DNA from: Suillus spraguei | Lineage: Eukaryota > Basidiomycota > Agaricomycetes > Boletales > Suillaceae | Assembly (NCBI GenBank): GCA_016800925.1 | Contig: JABCPU010000286.1 | Location: 1-64,000 of the forward strand | Length of the DNA: 64,000 nucleotides | Reading direction: 5' to 3' | Part shown: positions 53,467-63,292 of the stretch, piece by piece | How the letters are laid out: every line of letters starts with the position of its first letter | Numbering within the stretch: the first letter of the stretch is position 1 | Program-made: the position numbers and the translations under genes | Notes under the pieces: generated by a model | The model's database searches: none | The model's input: only the letters and a program-made list of their open reading frames with translations | Told to the model about the DNA's origin: nothing

Positions 53467-55105
53467 CCATAGAAGCACTAAATCTGGAACGCACTACCCG
53501 CACTCTTCGAGACAACGAGACTCGCAGTCTCAGGTCTATTCGCCTAGCCAAAGAAGATTTCTTCGCACCAAAGATTAACAACGACATGGAGATCTTAGCG
53601 TCTAGCTGCCAATCTAGCGCAGACAAAGCCACCATCCTTCGAGAACTTATTGCTGATGAATCCTCTAGCGAGCAAGGGGAAACGCCGAAAGGCAAACAAC
53701 TACTGGGAGCTTTTGAACCAGAAGAATCACAGATACCGTTTGTTACCATTGACTCACCTCCCAAGGGATCACCCTTGACATCAGTCCGTGACCTCTACCC
53801 TTCGCCAAATGAGGAAACTCTTGCTCCTCCTTCGCCTTGACAGCGCATTGCTACAGTACCGCCAATGCCACCAGCTATTCACCATTGTACCATTATCCAT
53901 GCTCATGCTACTATTCTGCTGACGCTCACACCGCAATCGTTAGTCCTACCGCAACCACAAGCTAAATCCCGACTGCCAATCATGACAACTCCATTCCGCA
54001 TGCCGCTAAGGGGCACAGACGCTGCACCTGAATTTGATGGCACCCCAGCACGCCTTTTGCCATTGTTCGAGGATGTAGAACTCTTAGGCACTCACGCCAA
54101 CTTGACCGGCGAGCACCTTATTAAGGCAGCGCTGAGATACACGCCTATTGATGACTCTGAGACGTGGGAGATACTCGACGAAGCCAGTCTGCCAGATTGG
54201 GCTAAGTTGACCACAGTGGTAAAACTTTTGTATCCTGGATGTGAAGGCAATCGCCGCTTCACCCGTACTGACCTCGAGAACCTTTGTGCAGAACAAGCTC
54301 GTATGCCGATGACCTCACAAGAGGATCTCGGGCTAGGAAGTTCCTCAAAATCTCTCAGCACTTGATCGTGAAGAAGAAGCTTGCTGAACTTGAGCGGGAC
54401 CGTCTGTTCCTTGACAGATTCTACGCTACCGCCAAGACCGCTATCATGCGGCGGCTCGAGATTACACTTACCGTGCATCACCAAGAGGATCCTTACAACA
54501 TCAAAAAGGTATACAAAGCTGCAATCTTTCTTTTGCCAAGTACCTCCATTGCTGTAATGGCGCTGGCTTCCTCACCAGCGTATGCTAAATCTTCTACCGC
54601 TCAACAGGCATCACCACAATTGCAGACGCAACCAGCCAACCCTGGCATTGTGATCAAGCGAGAGTACGTGCAGTACGCACCCATCACGTGCCACTTCTGC
54701 AGCGGTCCGCACAAGATGCTGGATTGCATGATCAAGGAAGCATACATATGCGACGGTAAGATCATTAATAGGAATGGACGCATAGTTCTGCCTAACAGCA
54801 ATGCAGTCCCTCATCTTGGTCCTGATTTCCAATGAAGCCTTGACCGCTTGGCGAGCGAAAGCCCCGCTATGGGAGCTAACACTACAGTATTGGGAAACCT
54901 GTACTGCCAGGTTGAGCATGGGCATGACGCTGTGCTCGACATTGATCCCTCTGCATTCTTGCATACTAACACCATTCACAGGACAGACATTGAAGTAGAG
55001 CACTCTAATGACTTATGTCTGGTGCAGGAATTGTATGACACTAATAACGCTGACACATACGCCGCTAGGAAGAACACAGGTGCCACAGCCAGGCAACCAG
55101 ACCGG
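53467..55105 (+). pseudogene. Gypsy-1 gag, frameshifted, followed by truncated spacer
   Basis: Frames in order give an acidic N-terminal piece (SEQGETPKGKQLLGAFEPEE, stop at 53838), then FRMPLRGTDAAPEFDGTPAR, LLPLFEDVELL, EHLIKAALRYTPIDDSETWE and TVVKLLYPGCEGNRRFTRTD, LENLCAEQARMPMTSQEDL (capsid region of basidiomycete Gypsy Gag). A small deletion near 54330 shifts the frame to RKFLKISQHLIVKKKLAELE, RDRLFLDRF and RRLEITLTVHHQEDPYNIKK, ending with the nucleocapsid knuckle CHFCSGPHKMLDC (CX2CX3HX4C, one residue shorter than the usual CCHC) and a stop at 54835. The spacer to 55105 (DIDPSAFLHTNTIHRTDIEV) is cut by LTR2; no Pol follows. Confidence 0.85.
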
Positions 55106-55840
55106 TGTAACAAACATATTGGTGCTGGCCTTAAAACCCTATCTTTTGACACTTGTCTCACGTCTATAGGAGTTACCACTTTTCCATGGCCGTCTTACCT
55201 CTTTAGCATTGCCGGCAGCATCCCATGCTTACCGCGCACCATACCAACTGCTGCACCTCATTCCACGTACCGATGTCCTTCCATGTCTTGCTGCGTCCGC
55301 ATAGCTCCATTTGGTGCATTGTTTGTTTTATGTTCGTTATTACTGATTCTACGGCAAGTCTTATTACATGTTGCCTCGTGCCGCAGCGCCTCGCGCTATG
55401 TTTACATACTGCGGTTACTATACTTGAATGCTACTGATCTTGCCTAGAGCATTCCGAATACATATGATTTAGGATATAAGCACCGCATACCCCGCACAAT
55501 ACAGTACCTGATTTTACCCCATTGCACGTACTGTAGGTCAAGATTAGTGTCTAGCTCTGGATCTACCCAGTAGTAGACTTAGTCTTTAAAGTTCCTTATC
55601 GCTCATTAATTGATTACACTCGTTCTCCGATACCGCTGGCATACTGCTGGACTTTTGATTGCTATTTTGACTGAACTTCTCACGCACCGCTGCTTTACTG
55701 CTGAAAGTGCCACAGCCTTCTGTACTGTTTCTTTGCACCACTCGCAACTTTACCGCTACTGCTGATGATACTGACTCTGTTTCAACGACGCTAGTACCGC
55801 TGCATACGATGCTAGTTCTGCCCAACCTGTGGTGCAAGAC
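55106..55840 (+). mobile_element. LTR2, copy 2, plus orientation, 3' truncated
   Basis: It starts tgtaacaaacatattggtgc directly after accgg in the Gypsy-1 spacer. It follows the LTR2 sequence as far as about 55825, then departs into unrelated DNA (gcccaacctgtggtgcaaga). It lacks roughly the last 220 bases ending tctttaca. Confidence 0.8.
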
Positions 55841-56239
55841 TGCCATCAGAGGTAAGGTATGGCTCACGCACTTTCCGCTAATGAAATGTGACAAAACATT
55901 ACTTTTGTCTGAAATGTTAATGGCAATTGCAAAATAGCTGTTTTGCCAAAAAAATTGTGCAGGATTCTTGATATTTACATTGCGCACAATGCTGCATGGC
56001 TGGATTTTTGAAAAAATTGAAATTGAAAGTCCCATTAAGAAAATGAATGTTATGAGCCTTATTGTTGCATGACAAACTAAGGGGGAACATAAACTCTTTG
56101 TATGACATTCTCAAACTACAATGGTACAATGCCAAAACGTGCACTGAAACACCTGAAGAACCTTGGTAAACATGCAGAAAGAAATACAAAAGGACCAGGC
56201 TCAACAGGGAGGAAAAAGAAGGAAAAGAAAACATACCGG
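55841..56239. other. Unassigned sequence between two LTR2 copies
   Basis: No coding signal is visible. It contains aaaaaattgaaattgaaagt at about 56015-56035, a short resemblance to the AAATTG tract of the Harbinger ends. The left flank of copy 3 (accgg) equals the left flank of copy 2. Confidence 0.4.
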
Positions 56240-57198
56240 TGTAAAGATACAACCTAACCTGGGCTGTAAATAAACTACCTCCTAAGTTAGTATGTGTGGT
56301 CTTGCGCTCCATCTAGTCTACTTCACTTGCAAGGCAAGAGCGTTCGACCCTAAAGGGGGATGCCTGTTAGTATGGTCAAGTTCGAGTCAAACCAATGTGC
56401 AAATGTAGCATCATAGTCAGTGGGAAGTTGCCGCAGTCAGCAGTGATTCTGCTGGAACTAGCATAGTAAGTAGTGGTACTAGCATCGTTGAAACAAAGTC
56501 AGTAACAGTAGCGTCGAGCAAGCGGTGATGAGCGACGATATCAGTGGTTAAAGTTGCGAGCAGTGCAAAGAAACAGTAAAGAAGGCTGCGGTACTTTCAG
56601 TGGTAAAGTAGCGGTGCGTGAGAAGTTCAGTAAAAATAGCAATCAGAAGTCCAGCGGTATGCCAGCGGTAAAGGTGAAAGAGCGAGATCGATTAATGAGC
56701 AATAACGAACTTTAAAGACTAAGTCTACTACTGGGTGGTTCCAGAGCTAGACACTAATCTTGACCTACAGTACGTGCAATGGGGTAAAATCAGGTACTGT
56801 ATTGTGCGGGGTATGCGGTGCTTATATCCTAAATCATATGTATTCGGAATGCTCTAGGCAAGATCAGTAGCATTCAAGTACAGTAACTGCCATATGTAAA
56901 CATAGCATGAGGCGGCTGCGGCACAAGGCAACATGTAATAAGACTTGCCATAAGATCAGTGATAATGAACATAAAACAAACAATGCACCAAATGGAGCTA
57001 TGTGGACGCGGCAAGGACATGGGACGACATCGGTACATGGAATGCGGTGAAGCAATTGGTATGGTGTGCAGTAAGCGTGGGATGCCGCCGGAAGTGCTAA
57101 AGGGGTAAGACAGCCATGGACAAGTGGTAACTCCTATAGACGTGAGACGAGTGTCAAAAGATAGGGTTTTAAGGCCAGCCGCCAATATGTTCATTACA
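56240..57198 (-). mobile_element. LTR2, copy 3, full length
   Basis: It runs tgtaaagatacaacctaacc to gccaatatgttcattaca, about 959 bp. It has complete TG...CA ends with no internal region and no clear target duplication (accgg left, ccagt right). It is the more diverged of the full copies. Confidence 0.85.
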
Positions 57199-57724
57199 CC
57201 AGTAAGACCACAATGCCACTATCTCAGAGTTGTGAACTTGTGTCTGACATTTACAGGCTACCATTCCTGATGGTCCTCCTCCACCTTGGACCCCACCATT
57301 CTCGAGGAGCGTGGTTACGGCGATATGTCAAAAGTTTGAGCAGAGTGCAGGCCAAATTTTGCCTGTAAACCTGGCATTGAGCATTGCTGTTGCCGACAGA
57401 TACTCTATAATGAACCTGACTTCACTCATGTGACATCTGTGCTTGAAACAGTCTGTGATGCATGCAGGATTTCTGTTCTTTTCCTTCCAAAATTCCATTG
57501 TGAGCTGAATTTCATTGAACAGTTGGGGCCATGCTAAATGGTTATATCACCAAAAACCACCCTTCACCAGTGAGCAAGATTTGCAGAAGAATGTCATTGA
57601 TGTGCTTGCATCAGTAAGTGTTGAGCAAATGTGCAGGTGAGCTGAACTTTTCATTTTTGTTTACTTTATCTCACTTGAAATTATTCAGATATGCACAATG
57701 CTCTTGCAGATTCATGGATGCCTA
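57199..57724. other. No recognisable gene
   Basis: Short frames without domains. It may include remains of the plus or minus neighbour but nothing could be supported. Confidence 0.35.
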
Positions 57725-58262
57725 TCACAAAGGTCTAACAGGTAAGCAAGCTGCCTGGGCCACTAAATTATATAAAGGACATTGAGTCCTCCCTAATTCC
57801 ATTCTGGTGGAACTCAAGACCAGATCAATTGTGCCAGGAAGATACCAGAAGACAATGATACCAAACTTGTCACACACAACTGTTGGCCGATCAAGATGGA
57901 TCTGGCTGTCGGGTGGATACCAGGCAAGAAGGCTGTCTTCACAAGCAGGGTTGATGCCTTTTTCCATCATGTGCAGAACATCTGCATACCTTGCTACATC
58001 TAAGTTGATAGTAACTAATATTGATGGAATTAAAGATCACATAAGGCACCGCCAAAAGAGTCATACCATTGTTCCGATAGGCATCGGCGAGGGTACTAGC
58101 CAGTTTTGAGCATGCCATGAGCATGACAAAATCTAGTTCGAGTGGGGGAATAGCATTGGGCCATCCACCGATCAGTGCAAGGAACTGGCAAGTGACATAT
58201 TTACTAGCAATATGGGTTGTGGCCAAGGCCCAGTCAGGAGGAATATGAATCATGGCTTCCAT
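57725..58262 (-). pseudogene. Uncharacterised repeat-associated basidiomycete protein, fragment
   Basis: Minus-strand exons read PPDWALATTHIASKYVTCQF, LALIGGWPNAIPPLELDFVM and STLADAYRNNGM, then, after an intron (about 57990-58060), ARYADVLHMMEKGINPACED, SLLAWYPPDSQIHLDRPTVV and CDKFGIIVFWYLPGTID. The combination (G)INPAxxDSLxAxYPP...LDRPxVVxDxxGxIxxWYLPG occurs, from memory, in many uncharacterised multicopy proteins of mushrooms. No function is known. Start and end are not certain, and the C-terminal part after DLVLSSTRM is lost. Confidence 0.45.
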
Positions 58263-58404
58263 ATAACATACTAGGCATTGTACTTATATATGTCTGGCGG
58301 CAAATCAGTTACATAACACGAAGAGTGACTGCCATCTCGACTAACAAACAACATTGATAACATGAGGATCGACGTAAGGAGGCATGTGTACTGCACGTGT
58401 TACA

Positions 58405-58550
58405 ATCGTATGTGCCCCTATTCATTCTCCTTTATCTTCTTACTTGTATATCATGTCACGTGACTCTGACTCATATGCTCAACGCATCTGTACTATAGTT
58501 GCCTTCCTTATTTGGATATGCACTTACTTTCCCACGCCCCTCTTGGTCAG
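58405..58550. repeat. Dispersed repeat, copy B (partner at 14004-14150)
   Basis: Same orientation as copy A: tgtgcccctattcattctcc, ctgtactatagttgccttcc, ttatttggatatgcacttac, tttcccacg. It is diverged by many substitutions, so it is an old repeat. Confidence 0.6.
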
Positions 58551-59239
58551 GACAAGGTAAATGGCGACTTGTGGTTAGGTACTTACATCTCAGTCTCTTG
58601 GAAAGAACTGAGATGTTTCTGCACTTGAGTGTCTACTATAAGGTAAGTGGTATAGCAATGAAAAAAAATATAAGTAACATTTGGCATATATTGCAGAGGC
58701 TCGGCCATTGTCAGTGCACAGCACTCCATTGGCCTCATTTGGCTTGTGCTCAGATTAGATCTCTCATCCTCTCCTGCTCGTTCCTATCTTGGTTTCTCAA
58801 GGTTTGTCTTCATACTATAACTTACAAGGCTCTCAGGATCCATAGGACCACTGCCAGCAGAACATGGTAAGGCCATAACCCACTTTGGTCGTTCTTATTC
58901 ATAACACATACATGCTAATTTATATGTTTTCAATGTACATAACCTGGCAGTCTCAAATTTTTCACTCCTGCACCTTCATACTCACTATGTGCCATGTTTC
59001 ATCCTATTGATAGAACCTGGATGGTTGCTCAATGTGAATGTTGCATACAATATTATGTACTGTATGTTTGTTCTCAAATATTCATGTTGGTGACCTTGAA
59101 TAACAATGCAACAAGACACAGGGAACAGATAAAATGACAAGTGGAAAATAAACATAAGCATTATCAGAGAGAAAACAGTGCAGCATCTCCATGGGTAATG
59201 TCCCATTCTGCAATGTGTAACATTGCTAATGTTCACACT
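58551..59239. other. No recognisable gene
   Basis: Short frames on both strands, no domain. A 123-codon plus frame ending at 58870 crosses the repeat and has no supporting features. Confidence 0.35.
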
Positions 59240-59640
59240 GCAGCACAACACTCGGAGATTGTATTCAAGTTGTCAAAGATGCCAAAGACAAGTTCATGGG
59301 TACAGTCAGCTCACTGTGTCAATACATTGAGAATGTTGTCCATGAATCTGTGAAAACTTTACCATGTGAACCCAAAGACTTGCATCCCAGGTCAGGTGAC
59401 ATTTCAATCATAGAAAATGCCCTGTCATTATTAGATAAGATTTACTCCATGGCTCACTTAGGGATGGATACCATAGAGAAATTGCATGGAGTATGTGTAG
59501 AGTGGCATGCTGCAAACGGAGTTTGTCTGGCTGTACTGGCTGTTCTAACTCACCTTGAAGATGTGTTATGCTTGGCAATGCATGCTGAATTGGTGGAGGC
59601 TGCTTTGTTTGGTGAGCTCATGCACCAGCAATCATCTTAG
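59240..59640 (+). CDS. Hypothetical helical protein or exon
   Basis: The frame QVVKDAKDKFMGTVSSLCQY followed by IENVVHESVKTLPCEPKDLH, ENALSLLDKIYSMAHLGMDT and VLAVLTHLEDVLCLAMHAEL is rich in amphipathic helix patterns and stays open for about 130 codons to a stop at 59640. No family is recognised. In this repeat-rich setting it is probably a piece of a transposon-associated gene. Confidence 0.3.
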
Positions 59641-60609
59641 CTACATTTTTATACTGAGCTTTCATTGTTCTTGCTTCGAAGTAACTGAGAAAACTTTCAT
59701 TGAGAAAATGGTACTATTCGGACAGTGAATACTACTGACTGATCAATTCAAACAATACCAATACAGCAAGCAGCTAAGCATACAAATCTAGCAGTGGCGC
59801 AAAGTCCTGACATGTTTTGCTGGTGGGGAGATATTGTATGTGACAGAACACTTACATGTGCTAGTCCAATTCCTAAGATGGCATTAGAAAATACTTAGTA
59901 GAAAAGAGTGACACAAGAGTTCTGTGTAGCCAAGGTTGATGACGTGCAAGTCTCAATCAATCATTCCATTACCCATTGAACATCAGCACCAATCACACTG
60001 AGGAAGCCATTCTGTCCCAGTTTGTCAAGTTTGTGCCAGGACCCTGCTATCTCTCAGCTAGGAAGTAGAGTTGGCAAGTCAAGGGGTGCAGTTATGACCC
60101 TCCATGTAGGCTGCAGGGCAATCCACCATGCCCAGAAGTCGGTGGAATACTTACCAAGATCAGGCAGGGGTGGTATGCCTGACCTTACACATGCAATCCA
60201 CCAGCCTACAGCTTCGGGTCAGTGCTTTTGCCAAGCAAATGTGGTGGTCCCCTGCTGCTCATGAAAGAGGAGCATTGTTCCAGACAAAAAAGACCGACAA
60301 TAGCAAGGCATATTGAGCCAGAAGAGAAGCTGCACAAAGGTACATATAAGAATACAAAACCATTTGGGGCAGTCCAGAGGGAGTTCAGCTAGCCAAATGT
60401 TAGCCTGATGAAGAGAATGTACCAAGCCAGGCTTACTATCAACATGATTGGATGTATTGCTTTGGTAGCTCACATCAGCCTTACATATTGGGAAAGCAAC
60501 AAAAAAGATGCACTCAGAAGGCTGGGCCTCAATGTCATTACTGGTCTCCATGCTTGCATTATTCACCTGACAGTCTGGCAGATGTATCATTAAAGCCATT
60601 TACTCAAAA
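59641..60609. other. No recognisable gene
   Basis: Only short overlapping frames occur between the helical frame and the minus-strand fragment that starts at 60610. Confidence 0.35.
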
Positions 60610-61764
60610 TTAACAGAACTCACCTCCAGTAGATGGAGACTCAATACCTTCTGTGTTGGCAGCCTTTTGCAATGCCTCAGGTTCTGGGTTGGTATTCGAG
60701 TGTGATGGAGGTACCAGTGGATCAACATCACCATTGCTGTCAATGTTGTTGTCTGTGTCAGCTGGGCTGTGTTGGTCATGCTTGTCATTATCTTCATCAT
60801 TGATACCAGCCATGTCATCGGCAGAGTCTGTGGATTCCTCGCTGCTATCAGAATCTGACTCCGAGTCCAAATCAAAGGAAGACTTCTTCCAGGATTTTGG
60901 CATTGGCTTTGATTTTAACCTCTCGGCCACTAAATTATTATCAGAATCATCCTGGTCTATGGTAAATTTGGCAGTGACATCCTCTGGTAGCTGACTGGCT
61001 TGAATCTGCTCCTCAGCTTGTTGTATTGCTGAAAGCTGTTAGCATAAGAATGAAAATAAACACACATTAGACCTACAGTAGCATGTCATAAGGTAACGGG
61101 CAAATGACTTGGTACATTGCCGAAAAGTTTTCTTGTTGAATCATTGCCAATTGAGTGACTTCAAGCTGTTGTTCATGCCTTCATGCATGCTGAAAGAGAT
61201 ATGTCAGCACATGATAAAGTGAAATAATAAAGGTCTACATTATGATTCTGATCTTGCCCTGTGCACAAGGCTCAGAACCACCAACAAAGAGAGAACAATG
61301 CATGCCCATGATCTGGGACATTCCTGAAAGCAAAGGGCCAGCAAAATTTGCTAATCTATCGATAGTGCTATAATTTAAATTGAGCATGAATGCAACAGTG
61401 AGGAAACAAAAACACATACACTTGACATTCAGCTGGAGATGAATGTGAGGGTGCATGCAGTTTCTCTGTCCAAGCCTCCACAGCTGCCTTACAATCATCC
61501 TTTGCGAGATGCTTATACAAGTCTTGTGTTTCCTGACTTGTTTTGAGAAAGTGTTTTTGTGTGATTGAGTCATGAAATGTTGCAAGATTCTTCAAAGGGA
61601 GACCAGCTTTCTTCCACTGCTTGTGGAAGTCCTCCTTGACGATGTCATCAAAGTAGTCTTTGAACCAGCATTGGTGAAGTTGAAGAGCTTTTGGCTTGGT
61701 TTTCGATAAACCAGAGAGCTGCACCAAGTACTGGGCCCACTCGTCATTCTCAGGTTTTGCACAT
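60610..61764 (-). pseudogene. Uncharacterised basidiomycete multicopy protein, truncated by LTR2
   Basis: On minus, starting at the LTR2 edge: EWAQYLVQLSGLSKTKPKAL, QLHQCWFKDYFDDIVKEDFH, QWKKAGLPLKNLATFHDSIT and a helical stretch to EAWTEKL. A possible intron leads to LANFAGPLLSGMSQIMGMHC, SLFVGGSEPCAQGKIRIIM, and further exons to an acidic end KKSSFDLDSESDSDSSEEST. From memory, the pair xxFxxxxYDDxVKxxFxxxW and PLLxxIxxxTGxxxxLxxGGPxPxxGGxI(R)xxS recurs in a large uncharacterised mushroom family. The N-terminus is missing because LTR2 copy 4 begins at 61765. Exon joins could not all be verified. Confidence 0.45.
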
Positions 61765-62717
61765 TGTAAAGATACAACCTAGCTTGGGCTGTAGATAAAC
61801 CACTGCCTAAACTAGTATGCTAGTCTTGCGCTCCATCTAGTCTGCTTCACTTGTAAGAACAAGAGCGTTTGACCCTAAAGGGGGATGCCTATTTAGTATG
61901 GTCAAGTCCGAGTCTAACTTATTTGCAAAACAAGTGTTGAGGTCAGCGGTAAGTTGCCACAGTCAGTGATGATACCGCTGGAACTAGCGTCATGAGTAGC
62001 GGTGCTACCGTTGTCGAGATAAGGTCAGTAACAGTAGTGTTGAGTGAGCGATGTCGAGTGGTGGTCTCAGCAGTAGCGGTAAGGTTGCGAGCAGTGCAAT
62101 GAAACAGTAAAGAAGTCCGCGGTACTTTCAGTGGTAAAGTAGCAGTCCGTGAGAAGTTCAGTCAAAGTAACATTTAAAAGTCCAGCGGTAACGGAGAACG
62201 AGCATGATGTATTAACGAGCAATAAGGAAACTTTAAAGACTATGTCCACTACTGGGTAGATCCAGAGCTAGACAATAATCCTGACCTATAGTATGTGCAA
62301 TGGGGTAAAATCAGGTGCTCTATCGTGTGGGGTATGTGGTGCTTATATCCTAATTTGTATGTACTCGGAATACTCTAGGCGAGATCAGTAGCGCTGGAGT
62401 GTAGTAACTGCCATAAGTAAACATAGCGCGAGGCGCTGCGGCACGAGGCAACATGTAATAACGCTTGCCGTGGAATCAGTGATAACGAACAGGAAACAAA
62501 CTATGCACCAAATGGAGCTATGCGGACGCGGCAAGGACATGGAAGGACATCGGTTCGTGGAACGTGGTGCGGCAGTCGGTACGGTGTGCGGTAAGCGTGG
62601 GATGCCGCTGGTACTGCTAAAGGGGTAAGAAGGCCATGGACTAGTGGTAACTCCTGTAGACGTGAGACGAGTGTCAAAATATGGGGTTTTAAGCCCAGTG
62701 CCAATATGTTTGTTACA
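61765..62717 (-). mobile_element. LTR2, copy 4, full length
   Basis: tgtaaagatacaacctagct to ccaatatgtttgttaca, about 953 bp; it is closest to copy 1. It interrupts the minus-strand gene fragment at 60610-61764 and is followed immediately by a partial LTR2. Confidence 0.85.
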
Positions 62718-63028
62718 CCGCCATAAGTAAACATAGTGTGAGGTGCTGCGGCACGAGGCAACATGTAATAACGCTTGCCGTGGAATCAGTGATAACGAAC
62801 AGAAAACAAACTACACACCAAATGGAGCTATGCGGATGCAGCAAGGACATGGAAGGACATTGGTTTGTGGAACGAGGTGCAGCAGTCGGTATGGTGTGCA
62901 GTAAGCGTGGGATGCCGCTGGTACTGTTAAACGGGGTAAGACGGCCATGGACAAGTGTTATCTCCTGTAGATGTGAGATGAGTGTCAAAATATGGGGTTT
63001 TAAGCCCAGCGCCAATATGTTCATTACA
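62718..63028 (-). mobile_element. LTR2, copy 5, partial tandem duplicate
   Basis: From ccgccataagtaaacatag to gccaatatgttcattaca it repeats the last about 310 bases of copy 4 (plus-strand order) in direct orientation, with substitutions. The two copies share a junction without intervening DNA, as produced by unequal recombination or an insertion into an LTR. Confidence 0.8.
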
Positions 63029-63292
63029 TCTCCTAGGAACTTTAGAAACTGACCATCCCTGGTCAACTATACCGCCGGTAAGGGACTTAGCAAGAATTTG
63101 AGCAATATCAAGATCACATGATGGGATGCGTAAGCAGAATTTGCTGTGCGGACGTGGAATTGTGGACGCGCCATGCTGTGACTGTGGACAATGTAGCGGA
63201 GTGTGACACGGTGTGGTCATGAAATTACCGTTCCCTACAAAAGGGCTGTTGTTGGACTTCTCTACTTTCTCCCATCTTTACTTCTTACTACA

